Assembly: GCF_900107045.1 (NCBI RefSeq) | Contig: NZ_FNON01000008.1 | Location: 186,001 to 250,000 of the forward strand | Length of the DNA: 64,000 nucleotides | Direction of reading: 5' to 3' | From: Amycolatopsis xylanica | GTDB lineage: Bacteria; Actinomycetota; Actinomycetes; Mycobacteriales; Pseudonocardiaceae | In this document: one piece after another, positions 33,520 through 41,845 of the stretch | Numbering within the stretch: the first letter of the stretch is position 1 | Layout of the letters: each line of letters starts with the position of its first letter | The notes under the pieces: model-generated | The model's input: the letters and a program-made list of their open reading frames with translations, nothing else | The model's database searches: none | What the model was told of the DNA's origin: nothing | Program-made: the position numbers and the translations under genes

Positions 33520-33950
33520 GGACGGGCGAACCAGCTTTCGAACTTGGTCGCGGCCATCATCTCGCCGGACACCTTGATCTTGCGGGTGAGGAACGCGCGC
33601 ACCGGCGCCATGGTGCCCACCAGCACCTGCAGGAACACCGCGAGATCCATGGTCATCACGACCGTGGGCGACTCGGTGTCCCCCTTGCCAGCCTCACACC
33701 GGCCGTCGGCCACCACGGCGAAGTACCGGCGCTCGATCCCGTCACCGGCGGACAGGATGTACTGGAAGCTCACGCGCTGGTCGCCGGCGCGTTCGGGGAG
33801 GAAAGCGCCGGGCAGGTTGGCGAACACGAGGTCGAGCAGCCCGTCGACCCCGTCCTCGCGCGCCGCCGCGTAGCTGTGGATCGACTCGGCCGTCTGCCCT
33901 TCGATGGCCGCCCGGATCTCGTGGAACGCCACCGCGCTCGCCTGGTTCAC
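33516..33950 (-). CDS. SCP2 sterol-carrier-like protein
   Basis: 144 residues. The C-terminal pattern YFAVVADGRCEAGKGD, PTVVMTMDLAVFLQVLVGTM and KIKVSGEMMAATKFES is characteristic of SCP2 domains, which bind lipids or polyketide intermediates in a hydrophobic cavity. Overlaps the upstream luciferase-like gene by 4 bases, forming a two-gene operon. In this cluster it may shuttle a hydrophobic intermediate to that enzyme. Confidence 0.8.
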   Translation of the reverse strand: MNQASAVAFHEIRAAIEGQTAESIHSYAAAREDGVDGLLDLVFANLPGAFLPERAGDQRVSFQYILSAGDGIERRYFAVVADGRCEAGKGDTESPTVVMTMDLAVFLQVLVGTMAPVRAFLTRKIKVSGEMMAATKFESWFARP

Positions 33951-34912
33951 TGGTTTTCCCTTCCACCGCTGGTCAACTCCGGCAACAGGGCATGGGCCCG
34001 TGCCTGTTCCTCCTCGCTGCCGATCACGAGGGCATTGAGGTCGGTGACGCCGATCTCGGCGAGCCGCTTCACGGCGCCCGCGATCTCGTCCTCGGTGCCG
34101 ACGAGCGAGATGTCCCCGCCGTGGTCGGCGTCCTCCCGGTCGAGCATCGCCTTGTAGTTGGGGAGCGACCGGTAGATGAGGAACATCCGTGCCGCCAGCT
34201 CCCTGGCCGTCTCGGCGTCTTCGGTCACGCAGACCGGCAGGCTCGCCACCACGCGGGGGCGGGTGCGCCCGGCACGCTCGGCGGCCGCGGTCAGCCGGGG
34301 CACGGTGTGCTCGTCCAGCGTGCGCGGTCCGGTCATCCAGGTGATCACTCCATCGGTCAGCTCACCCGCGACGTCGAGCATCTTCGGCCCCAAAGCGGCG
34401 ACGAGGATCGGGATCTTGCGCTCCGCAATGGACAGTGAGCCGCGCGCGGTCACCGTCTCTCCTTCGAAATGCACTTCGCCGGTTTCGAAGATCGAGTTCA
34501 GCACGGTTACATATTCGGCCATCCGCTTGGCCGTGCGATCGTAGGAATATCCCCATTGGTCTTCCACGACATGCCGGTGTGAGACGCCGATGCCAAGCGT
34601 GACCGTGCCGCCGTAACCCGCCTGGCAGGTGAGCGCCTGCTCGGCCATCACCATGGGGTGGCGTGAATACGTTGGCAGCACGCAGGTTCCGAGCTCGATA
34701 CCGTCCACTTGGGTGCCCGCGACGGCGAGCGCCGTCAGGCTGTCGTAGCCGAACAGCTTGTGCCTGCGGTCCCGGCCGCTGCGCTTGCGCGGGCCGCCGC
34801 CGGGGCTTTGCGGGAGCCACGCGGCGGAATAGCCGGACCGGCTCGCGTGCCCGATCTTCGCGAGCAGTTCGGCGTAGTCACGACCGCCGTCGATATTGAG
34901 TCCGATTCGCAC
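33947..34912 (-). CDS. F420-dependent luciferase-like oxidoreductase
   Basis: About 321 residues with the (beta/alpha)8 luciferase-like pattern: IGLNIDGGRDYAELLAKIGH, ELGTCVLPTYSRHPMVMAEQ, GGTVTLGIGVSHRH and DGVITWMTGPRTL, typical of the F420-dependent LLM subgroup (TIGR03564-like). It could reduce or oxygenate a cluster intermediate. I placed the start at GTG 34912; an upstream TTG at 34954 overlaps a conserved CAAGTGCGG promoter element and is unlikely. Divergent from the KS operon. Confidence 0.8.
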   Translation of the reverse strand: MRIGLNIDGGRDYAELLAKIGHASRSGYSAAWLPQSPGGGPRKRSGRDRRHKLFGYDSLTALAVAGTQVDGIELGTCVLPTYSRHPMVMAEQALTCQAGYGGTVTLGIGVSHRHVVEDQWGYSYDRTAKRMAEYVTVLNSIFETGEVHFEGETVTARGSLSIAERKIPILVAALGPKMLDVAGELTDGVITWMTGPRTLDEHTVPRLTAAAERAGRTRPRVVASLPVCVTEDAETARELAARMFLIYRSLPNYKAMLDREDADHGGDISLVGTEDEIAGAVKRLAEIGVTDLNALVIGSEEEQARAHALLPELTSGGRENQ

Positions 34913-34950
34913 CAGCAGAACATAGACGGGGCAGCGGAAATTGCCGAGCG

Positions 34951-35023
34951 GCAAGTGCGGAGTTGGCCGCCGGTCTCGATATCTGCGGTTGTAGCACCGG
35001 TTACCGGCAAGTGCGGAACTGGG
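34951..35023. promoter_or_regulatory. cluster-specific promoter block 1 (CAAGTGCGG repeats)
   Basis: GCAAGTGCGGAGTTGG (34951-34966) and GCAAGTGCGGAACTGG (35007-35022) are direct repeats 56 bases apart, flanking ATCTGCGGTTGTAG (34981-34994). The same three elements in the same order occur at 42727-42804 between the other divergent pair of cluster operons. This strongly suggests binding of a common regulator. Confidence 0.7.
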
Positions 35024-35094
35024 TTTGAGCCACCGCGCTCACTCGGCCGACAATGCGCGAAAGCCGATAGGCCAAACGCACACAGGAGCGCCAA

Positions 35095-36249
35095 GTGGGA
35101 GAAGCGGTATGGGTGACCGGCCTGGGCGCGGTCACGCCCGCCGGCTGGACGGCGGCGGAGAGCTGGGCGACCGTCGCGGCCGGGAAGAGCTGCGTGCGGG
35201 AGGTGAAGCGGTTCACCACCTTCGAGTCGTCGAGCCGGATTGCCGGCATGGTGCCGGGTAGCGAGGCGACGCTGCCGGAGCACTCGCTTTCCCTGGAATA
35301 CGGGCTGAACGCGGCGAAGCAGGCGATCGCCGATTCCGGGCTGGAGTCCCGTGTGGACACGGTGATCGTGGCCAACCACGGTGAACGCAGACTGCCCAGC
35401 GAAGCGGGCTCCGGACGGGTCATCGGTGTGCGCGACATCGCCGCCGGGATCGCGGAAGCCGCGCGCACCAACGACTACAGCTCCCCTTATGGCGCCTGCG
35501 CGGGCAGTGCGCAGGCCATCGGCAGCGCCGCGAAGCTCATCCGCGCCGGGCGCGCGCGTACCGTGCTGGCGGGCGGCTGCGACGCGCTGGTCACGCCATT
35601 CGACTTCTTCTCGTTCTCCAGCCTGTACGTGATGTCCTCGCGCGACTGCCCGCCGGAAGAAGCGTCGTGCCCGTTCGACATCCGGCGCGACGGCTTCGTA
35701 TTGGCGGAAGGCGCCGGGTTCCTCATGCTCGAAGCCGAGTCGCACGCGCGGGCGCGCGGCGCCGAGCCGATCGCCGTGCTCGAAGGATTCGGCTTGCGGC
35801 AGAACGCTTATCACATGTTCGCGCCGCCACCGGACGGTCTCGGCCCGGAGCAGGCCATGCGTGAGGCGCTGCGCGACGCGAAGCTGAACGCCGAGGACAT
35901 CAGCTACCTCAACGCGCACGGCACCAGCACCAAGGACAACGACTCGTCCGAGTCGATGGCGATCCGCGCGGTGTTCGGGCCGCACGCCGACCGGCTGCCG
36001 GTGAGTTCGAACAAGAGCCAGATCGGTCACACGATGGGCGCCTGCGGCGCGATCGAGGCGGTGCTGAGCATCGAATCGCTGCGCGCGGGTGTCATCCCGC
36101 CGACGTCGAACTTGCGTGAGCCGGATCCGGCATGTGATCTCGACTACGTGCCGCTGACCGCGCGGGAGCGCAAGCTCGATCACGTGCTCAGCAACAGTTT
36201 CGGCTTCGGCGGGCACAGCGCGTCGCTGATCTTCGGGCGGGCGGCATGA
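35095..36249 (+). CDS. ketosynthase alpha-like (FabF-fold) subunit, first pair
   Basis: 384 residues, about 30 shorter than usual FabF/KS-alpha. The full triad is present: Cys135 in YGACAGSAQAIG, His275 in NAHGTSTKDND and His312 in SQIGHTMGACGA; DRRD..FVLAEGAGFLMLEAE and NSFGFGGHSASLIF are standard KS blocks. The region before the Cys is reduced. GGAGCG precedes the GTG start. The next gene overlaps by 4 bases and encodes a half-length KS relative, so the two probably form a heterodimer that extends a polyketide on the ACP. Confidence 0.88.
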   Translation: MGEAVWVTGLGAVTPAGWTAAESWATVAAGKSCVREVKRFTTFESSSRIAGMVPGSEATLPEHSLSLEYGLNAAKQAIADSGLESRVDTVIVANHGERRLPSEAGSGRVIGVRDIAAGIAEAARTNDYSSPYGACAGSAQAIGSAAKLIRAGRARTVLAGGCDALVTPFDFFSFSSLYVMSSRDCPPEEASCPFDIRRDGFVLAEGAGFLMLEAESHARARGAEPIAVLEGFGLRQNAYHMFAPPPDGLGPEQAMREALRDAKLNAEDISYLNAHGTSTKDNDSSESMAIRAVFGPHADRLPVSSNKSQIGHTMGACGAIEAVLSIESLRAGVIPPTSNLREPDPACDLDYVPLTARERKLDHVLSNSFGFGGHSASLIFGRAA

Positions 36250-36899
36250 CCATCCAGCTGATCGCGAGCCGGTCGACGGACTCCGGCGAACTCCGCGACG
36301 AGGTCAAGAAACTGGCTTCCCGCAAGGTGCTCCGGTTCCTGGACGCCGCGTCGTACTCGCCGTACCTGGCCGCCGCGCGCGTCTACCTGGAGAACCCGGT
36401 GTGCGCGCCCGAGCACGTGGCGCTGTACACCGTGAGCGGCTGGGACGGTGACATGCCGGATCAGCCGTTCGTTCCCGATGGGACGGCCGAGGACGACGCG
36501 CGGCTGTCCAAGCACATCCTCGAGGACGCGAACCCGGTCGTCTGGCTGCGGATGCTGTCCAACAACGCGCTGTGCCAGGTGTCGATCGCGGAAGGCTTCC
36601 GCGGTCCGAACGCGCACTTCGTCGGTGACGCGCACGCGCTCGGCCACGCTTTCGCGGTCGCGGCAGAGGATCTGCGCTCAGGCGCCGCGAAGCTCGCGCT
36701 GGTGGTCGCGTTCGACACCGCGGACGAAGACAGCGAGAAGCCGTCCGGGAGGGCGCCGACGCAAGCGGCGGCGGTGTCGCTGGCGGCGGGCGGAACGGAC
36801 GTGCTGCCCGCGCTGTTCGCACGGAGCGACGTCGCGGCGGCACGTAACGAGAGTGCGTTGTCGGCCATGCTCTCGTGCCTGGAAGCAGGTGCCCGATGA
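36246..36899 (+). CDS. half-length ketosynthase-like (chain-length-factor-like) subunit, first pair
   Basis: 217 residues. Only the N-terminal half of a thiolase-fold ketosynthase is present: ALYTVSGWDGD, LSNNALCQVSIAEGFRGPNA and ASA-like helix GDAHALGHAFAVAAEDLRSG, ending AAKLALVVAFDTADED. The position of the active Cys is occupied by Ala in VGDAHALG, so it cannot condense. Aryl-polyene clusters have a similarly truncated CLF partner (PF13723). It sits in an ATGA chain with the KS and the next gene. Confidence 0.75.
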   Translation: MTIQLIASRSTDSGELRDEVKKLASRKVLRFLDAASYSPYLAAARVYLENPVCAPEHVALYTVSGWDGDMPDQPFVPDGTAEDDARLSKHILEDANPVVWLRMLSNNALCQVSIAEGFRGPNAHFVGDAHALGHAFAVAAEDLRSGAAKLALVVAFDTADEDSEKPSGRAPTQAAAVSLAAGGTDVLPALFARSDVAAARNESALSAMLSCLEAGAR

Positions 36900-37597
36900 G
36901 GCGTCGCCAAGAAGCCCCGCCGCTGGTGCTGAGCCGCGACACGGTCATGGCCGGGATCGCCGAGTACTGCGCGAATTTCGCGGAGCTGCTGCGGTCGCTG
37001 GACGACAAGGCGTGGACCACGCCCAGCCGCTGCGAAGGCTGGGAGGTCCGCGACGTCGCGGGCCATGTGACCGGGCTGTTCACCGACGTCGCGCTCGGGC
37101 GGATGGCGGGCCAGGGCCTGCCGGAGGTGACCGCGCGGCAGGCGGCCGAGCGGCGCGACAAGACCCCGGCCGCGCTCGCGAAGGAGCTGGAGCGCGCGGG
37201 CAGGCTGTGCGGCCAGGTGATCGGCGGCTTCGACGACGCCGCGTGGCTGGCCCGCGCGCCCGGCGGCTTCCCCGGCCCGCTGCGGCGCGCGGTGCTGGTC
37301 CTCTGGTACGAGCTCTACGTGCACGGCGACGACATCCGGCACGCGGCCGGGCTGCCGTCCGACCGCGGCACCGGACTGCGCGCGAGCGTCGTCCACGTCG
37401 CCGAGACACTCGGGCTGTGGGGCTGGGGCCCGGCGACGCTGCGCCTCGGTGACCTCGAAGAACTGCCCGTCCGAGGTGGCGGCGACGAGGTGTCCGGTGA
37501 TCCGCTGGAGTTCCTGCTCGCGGCGACCGGTCGGGTCGACCCGAGGCCGCTGGGGCTCGACGAGAACGTCAACATCTACCGCCAGGTGAGCGCATGA
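36896..37597 (+). CDS. maleylpyruvate isomerase/DinB-fold mycothiol-dependent enzyme
   Basis: 233 residues. YCANFAELLRSLDDKAWTTP and SRCEGWEVRDVAGHVTGLFT carry the conserved WxVRD(V/L)xxH pattern, with His likely binding metal; YELYVHGDDIRHAAGLP holds the second histidine block. Family members are mycothiol-dependent isomerases/transferases. In the cluster it could isomerise a double bond or add a thiol to an unsaturated chain (inference). It overlaps both neighbours by ATGA. Confidence 0.75.
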   Translation: MRRRQEAPPLVLSRDTVMAGIAEYCANFAELLRSLDDKAWTTPSRCEGWEVRDVAGHVTGLFTDVALGRMAGQGLPEVTARQAAERRDKTPAALAKELERAGRLCGQVIGGFDDAAWLARAPGGFPGPLRRAVLVLWYELYVHGDDIRHAAGLPSDRGTGLRASVVHVAETLGLWGWGPATLRLGDLEELPVRGGGDEVSGDPLEFLLAATGRVDPRPLGLDENVNIYRQVSA

Positions 37598-38721
37598 ACG
37601 AGCAAGTGTCCACGGTCGTGATCGGCGGCGGCGTCGCCGGGCTCGCGCTCACCCGCTGCCTGGTCGGCCGTGGTGTCGAAGTGCTGACGCTGGACGAGAA
37701 CGAGCAGATCGGCCACTCGTGGCGTACCCGCTACGACAGCCTCAAGCTCAACTCGGTGCGCTGGCTCTCGCACATGCCCGGGCTTTCGCTGCCCAAACGA
37801 TACGGCCGGTGGGTGCGGCGCGACGACCTCGTCGAGTACGTGGAGGCCTACGCGAAGCCGTTGAAACCGTTGCTGCGCAACGGGGTTCGCGTGCTGAAGG
37901 TCGAGCGCGGGTCACGCTGGCTGGTCACGACGAGCGAGGGGGCCATCGAGGCCCGGCACGTCGTGTTCGCGACCGGGCTGTATCGGGAGCCTGCCATTCC
38001 GTCGTGGCCGGGCGAGTTCCACGGGCGGCTGATCCACGCGGCGCACTACACGCGTCCCGCCGACTTCGAGGGTGAGCGGGTGGTCGTGGTCGGGCCGGGA
38101 GTGTCCGGTGTGGACATCGGCTCGGACCTGCTGCAGCGCACCCGCGGTTCGCTGACGGTCGCGATGCGGTCGGCGCCGAACTTCCTCCCGCGCGAGCTGT
38201 GGAACATCCCGTTGCAGGGCCTTTCGGTGACCAACCGCTACGCGCCGATCGCGGTGCAGGACCTGGGCGGGAAGCTCATCCAGCGGGTGGCCTCCGGTGA
38301 CCTGGCCGACACCCCGTTCGGCAGGCCGACCGAGGGCATGTTCAGCAGGCTGCGCCGCACGGGCGTCAACCCGGCCGTCGACGACGGCGTCTTCGTGCCC
38401 GCCGTCCGCGCCGGGCTGATCGAGGTGATCGACGAGGTGGTCGCGCTCGACTCCGACGGCGTGGTCACGAAGTCCGGCAAGCACGTGCCCGCCGACACGG
38501 TCATCGCGGCCACCGGGTACCGCACGGGGCTGGCGGAGATCATCGGCGAGCCGGGCGTGCTCGACGCCCGCGACATCCCGCCGCAGTACGGCGCCGCGAA
38601 CAAGCGGTGGGCCGCGGCGGGGCTGCACTTCGTCGGCTTCGCGTCGCCGCTGACCGGGCACCTGCGCGAAATCGGCCTGCGCGCCAAGCACACGGCCAAG
38701 GCCATCGCCGCCAACCCGTAG
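37594..38721 (+). CDS. flavin-containing monooxygenase-like oxidoreductase
   Basis: 375 residues. Two Rossmann motifs: FAD site VVIGGGVAGLALTRCLVGRG near the N-terminus and NADPH site VVVVGPGVSGVDIGSDL near residue 163, with ATGY-like VIAATGYRTGLAEI near residue 305. This is the YUCCA/FMO-like group that hydroxylates or oxidatively decarboxylates small acids. It is last in the KS1-CLF1-isomerase-FMO operon. Its 3' end (38673-38701) is copied at 39038-39066. Confidence 0.85.
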   Translation: MNEQVSTVVIGGGVAGLALTRCLVGRGVEVLTLDENEQIGHSWRTRYDSLKLNSVRWLSHMPGLSLPKRYGRWVRRDDLVEYVEAYAKPLKPLLRNGVRVLKVERGSRWLVTTSEGAIEARHVVFATGLYREPAIPSWPGEFHGRLIHAAHYTRPADFEGERVVVVGPGVSGVDIGSDLLQRTRGSLTVAMRSAPNFLPRELWNIPLQGLSVTNRYAPIAVQDLGGKLIQRVASGDLADTPFGRPTEGMFSRLRRTGVNPAVDDGVFVPAVRAGLIEVIDEVVALDSDGVVTKSGKHVPADTVIAATGYRTGLAEIIGEPGVLDARDIPPQYGAANKRWAAAGLHFVGFASPLTGHLREIGLRAKHTAKAIAANP

Positions 38722-38723
38722 AA

Positions 38724-38749
38724 GGGGGTCGTGAGTGTTTTGGCCGGTT
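38724..38749. repeat. left arm of a disrupted family A palindrome
   Basis: GGGGGTCGTGAGTGTTTTGG and the next few bases match the left arm of the full copy at 39065, but the sequence then switches into element B at about 38750. The right arm is missing here, which suggests that the element interrupted or replaced it. Confidence 0.6.
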
Positions 38750-39030
38750 CTTGGGGGAAGGCCACTATGGCGTGTTCCGGGGACTTGCCGGTGTGGATTT
38801 CCTTGGTGGAGTTCGAGGTGACTGCGCAGTGAAGCGAGAGGGCCCTTGAGTGCGTAGTAAGCACTCGGGGGCACCCTCGCTGCGTGATCAAGCTCGGATC
38901 AGGGGACTGTGCCAGCGCGAGTGGTACCTCTGCTGCGTCTAACGGAGCAGAGGTACCACTCGCTCACGCCTTCAGACTGGAGTGAGGGGATCCCCCGCTG
39001 CATTGAACGCAACAGGGGATCCCCTCACTC
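38750..39030. repeat. composite palindromic element B, copy 3 (inverted)
   Basis: Fills most of the 402-base gap 38722-39123. In inverted order relative to copy 2 it shows the tail GGTGTGGATTTCCTTGG, the GAGTGCGTAGTAAGCACTC box (38848-38866), the connector GATCAAGCTCGGATCAGGGG, the GCGAGTGGTACCTCTGCT...AGCAGAGGTACCACTCGC hairpin (38919-38963) and the GTGAGGGGATCCCC...GGGGATCCCCTCAC hairpin (38982-39030). Confidence 0.75.
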
Positions 39031-39064
39031 ACAACCCCGGCCTGCGCGCCAGGCACACGGCCAA

Positions 39065-39116
39065 GGGGTCGTGAGTGTTTTGGCCGGTTAGAACCGGCCG
39101 GAACACTCACGACCCC
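39065..39116. repeat. palindromic repeat family A, full copy
   Basis: GGGGTCGTGAGTGTTTTGGCC pairs with GGCCGGAACACTCACGACCCC around GGTTAGAACC. It ends 7 bases before the stop region of the minus-strand regulator gene and probably terminates both flanking operons. Confidence 0.85.
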
Positions 39117-39123
39117 TTTGGTG

Positions 39124-39708
39124 TCAGTCTGTTTCGAGGCGCTCACGGTCCAGGAGCAGGAGCAGGTCCTCGTGGAGTTCGAGCCAGATGTCGTGGTAGG
39201 ACTCGGCCATCGGGCGCAGCAGGGCGTCCTTGTCACCGGCGAGGACGCGGTCGTAGGCCGCGGTGAAGCGAGGGCCGTAGGTCGCGAGCCGGGGAATCGA
39301 CGACGCGAGGGCCGTGAGCAACTCCAGGTTCGAGTGGTGCACCGCGTCCAAAGTGGCGCGGAAGCCGTCGAGGGCGCCGAGCTGCCAGTCGGTGCAGAGC
39401 TGCTTGAAACGGTCGTTGAGCACCAGGAACTCGGTGTCGTAGCGCTCGGCCGCGGCTGAGGCGTCCACAGTGGACTTCTCGGCGAGCAGCGCGGCCTCGG
39501 CCTGCGAGCGGCCCTCCGGGGTGAGCATCCAGCCGCTGATCCGGCCGGTGCGCTGGAGTACCAGGCCGAGGCCCGCGTTCTTCTCCAGCAGTGACTGGAC
39601 GGTTTCCTCGTCGAGGCCGGTCGCCGAGGCGAGGCCGGGCGGGGTGGCCCTGCCTTTGAGACGCAGGCTGTGCAGCACCACGCTGTCGAGTTGTTCGGTC
39701 GTCGTCAT
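39124..39708 (-). CDS. winged-helix protein coupled to the dikinase gene
   Basis: 194 residues. Residues 5-75 look like a MarR-type winged helix (VVLHSLRLKGRATPPGLASA, TGLDEETVQSLLEKNAGLGL, ISGWMLTPEGRSQAEA); the rest is helical (LNDRFKQLCTDWQLGALDGF, LHEDLLLLLDRERL). It lies 15 bases after the TDO-dikinase gene on the same strand. Short actinobacterial PPDK-like genes often have a companion of this type, so it may be a subunit or sensor rather than a DNA-binding regulator. Function uncertain. Confidence 0.65.
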   Translation of the reverse strand: MTTTEQLDSVVLHSLRLKGRATPPGLASATGLDEETVQSLLEKNAGLGLVLQRTGRISGWMLTPEGRSQAEAALLAEKSTVDASAAAERYDTEFLVLNDRFKQLCTDWQLGALDGFRATLDAVHHSNLELLTALASSIPRLATYGPRFTAAYDRVLAGDKDALLRPMAESYHDIWLELHEDLLLLLDRERLETD

Positions 39709-39723
39709 GGGATCCCTCGGTTT

Positions 39724-41844
39724 CTAGGAGGCCGCGACGGCTTCGGAGCGCCACCGCAGCAGGCATTCGATTTGCGTGGAGTGCCGGCTTTCGCCCGCCA
39801 CGGCCGCCTCGCCCTCGTGGACGGTGCCCCGGGTGCCGTCGACCGTGACCAGCTTGCCGACCAGGTTCTCGATCACGCCGTCACCGCAGCCGACGACGCA
39901 GGGCAGGCCGATCTGCCTGCCGACCACCGCCGCGTGCGAGGTGCTGCCGCCGCGCTCGGTGATGACCGCGGCCGCGACCAGGAAGCCGTGGATGTCGTGC
40001 GGACTGGTGGTCGGCCTGGCGAGCACGACCGGCTTGCCCGCTTCGGCGAGGTCGGCGGCTTCGTCGGCGCTGTCGACGACGTAGCCGGTCGCGATTCCCT
40101 GGGACACGCCCAAACCGCGCGCGACCTCGCCGCCGAGGCCCGAGCCGCCCGACACCGCGGGCTCCCAGTCGGCGGGCACCCGGGACAACGCCTCCTGGAT
40201 GTCGATCAGTCCTTCGTGGACAAGGTCGACCGCCCAATGCGCGGCCGCGAGGCCGGACGCCGACGAATCGCGGACCTGCAACAGGTACAGCACACCGGAT
40301 TCCACCGTGAACTCGATCTCCAGCACGCTGCGGCGCGATCGTTCCAGGCGCTTGCCGATGGTGACGAGCTGGCGGTAGACCTCGGGCTGCTGGTCGTTCA
40401 ACGCGGTCAGCGGCTCCGGCGTGCGCTTGCCGGACACGAGTTCCTCGCCCTGCGCGCGGGCCAGCCATTCGCCGAACGGCACCGGCTCGCCGGTGATCGG
40501 GTTGCGGGTCATGTACACGCCGGTGCCCGACCGCGCATCGCGGTTGCCGAACACCATCGCCTGCACGGTGACGCCGGTGCCGAGGCCGTCCGGGATGCCG
40601 TTGGCCTCACGGTAGACCTGCGCGCGGTCGCTGTGCCACGACTCGAACACCCGGCTGACGGCGACCTTGAGCTGCGCCAACGCTTCCTCGCGGTCGGCGG
40701 GCAGTTCTTCTTGTGAATCAACGAGTTCGGTGAGCAGTGACTCCTCGGCGCCGGACGTGCGCAGCCAGTCGACCGCCGCCGGGGTGAGGCCGACGTTGAG
40801 CAGCGTGTCCATCATGCCGGGCATGCTGACCGGCGCGCCGGAGCGGACCGAAACGAGCAGCGGCGGGGTCGCGCCGAAGCGGGCGCCGGTGCGGCGTTCG
40901 AGTGCCTCGAGATGTTCGAGCACCTCGGCCCACAGCGCGTCGGAGACCTGGTTGCCCGACGCGTAGAACTGGTGGCAGGCCGCGGTGGTGAGGGTGAACG
41001 CCGGCGGCACGGGGATGCCGAGCTCGCCCATCTGCTGCAGGCCCCAGCCCTTGCCGCCGAGCAGGCCGCGGTCGGCGGCGACCGACCCGTCCAGCATCAC
41101 GACCAGCGGCGAGCCGTCCTGCGTGTTGTCCGACATGCGGCGTGCGCTCCAAAGCTCGGGGAAGAACCAGTTTTCGAGTGTCTTCTTCAGGTAGGTGAAG
41201 CCGCTGCTGCCGCCGGTGCCCGGGGAGAAGCCGATCGCGCGCATCACCATCAGGCAGTGCCGGTATCGCCACTGGCTGAACAGCAGGTCGTATTCGACGA
41301 GGTCGTCGGCGAGCGCGCGCAGCTCCGTGGGCGGACCGCCCGCTTCGTACAGTCCGCGCACGGTCTGCCCGGCACGCTCGACGAGTTCCAGGAACGCCTC
41401 GCGCAGAGAGACCCTGGTGGTGCGTTCGGTGATCCGCGCGTCGGCCGAGCCGACGGCGTGTGCGATCCGCATGACGCCGTCCGTGGTCGCGCCGGAAGCC
41501 AGTTCCAGCTCACGGAATTGGCCGGACTGCATGCCGCTCGCGCCGCCGAGGTCACCCCGGAAGGCGGCGAACTCCGTGGACGGCATGGTGTCGAGCACGT
41601 CCATGTGCGCCATCCACAGCGCGACGATGCGGTGCAGCCTGAGCAGGCCGTTCCTGGCCGCGGTCACCCTGTCCTCGGCGAGATGCCCGGTGATCTGGTC
41701 GATCTCGTGCAGTGCCTCGGCGAACCACAGCTCCAGCGCCTGATGCGTGACGATGAACAGGTACTCGTCCGGGACCGAGGTGCGTGGCTTGACGTGCTCC
41801 AGCAGGCTGTCGACGTCGAGATAGCTGCCGTACTCGGTCGCCAT
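39724..41844 (-). CDS. tryptophan 2,3-dioxygenase-PPDK-type dikinase fusion
   Basis: 706 residues in one frame. Residues 1-235 match tryptophan 2,3-dioxygenase: FIVTHQALELWF (Phe30, His34), FAAFRGDLGGASGMQSGQFR (Arg96), heme-axial His196 in YRHCLMVMRAIG and GTGGSSG with Thr210. Residues 255-560 are a PPDK-like ATP-grasp (GLLGGKGWGLQ, SVRSGAPVSMPGMMDTLLN, FGNRDARSGTGV, EIEFTVESGVLYLLQVR). A phosphohistidine swivel follows with His637 in GGSTSHAAVVGRQIG. The PEP/pyruvate TIM barrel is absent, so the phosphoryl acceptor is unknown. Follows the MaoC gene by one base. Confidence 0.85.
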   Translation of the reverse strand: MATEYGSYLDVDSLLEHVKPRTSVPDEYLFIVTHQALELWFAEALHEIDQITGHLAEDRVTAARNGLLRLHRIVALWMAHMDVLDTMPSTEFAAFRGDLGGASGMQSGQFRELELASGATTDGVMRIAHAVGSADARITERTTRVSLREAFLELVERAGQTVRGLYEAGGPPTELRALADDLVEYDLLFSQWRYRHCLMVMRAIGFSPGTGGSSGFTYLKKTLENWFFPELWSARRMSDNTQDGSPLVVMLDGSVAADRGLLGGKGWGLQQMGELGIPVPPAFTLTTAACHQFYASGNQVSDALWAEVLEHLEALERRTGARFGATPPLLVSVRSGAPVSMPGMMDTLLNVGLTPAAVDWLRTSGAEESLLTELVDSQEELPADREEALAQLKVAVSRVFESWHSDRAQVYREANGIPDGLGTGVTVQAMVFGNRDARSGTGVYMTRNPITGEPVPFGEWLARAQGEELVSGKRTPEPLTALNDQQPEVYRQLVTIGKRLERSRRSVLEIEFTVESGVLYLLQVRDSSASGLAAAHWAVDLVHEGLIDIQEALSRVPADWEPAVSGGSGLGGEVARGLGVSQGIATGYVVDSADEAADLAEAGKPVVLARPTTSPHDIHGFLVAAAVITERGGSTSHAAVVGRQIGLPCVVGCGDGVIENLVGKLVTVDGTRGTVHEGEAAVAGESRHSTQIECLLRWRSEAVAAS

Positions 41845-41845
41845 G

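Noticed and set aside
39124..39708. Pathway-specific activator of the cluster
   Set aside because: The winged-helix assignment is weak, and the gene is the last of the dikinase operon; a subunit or companion role is as likely.
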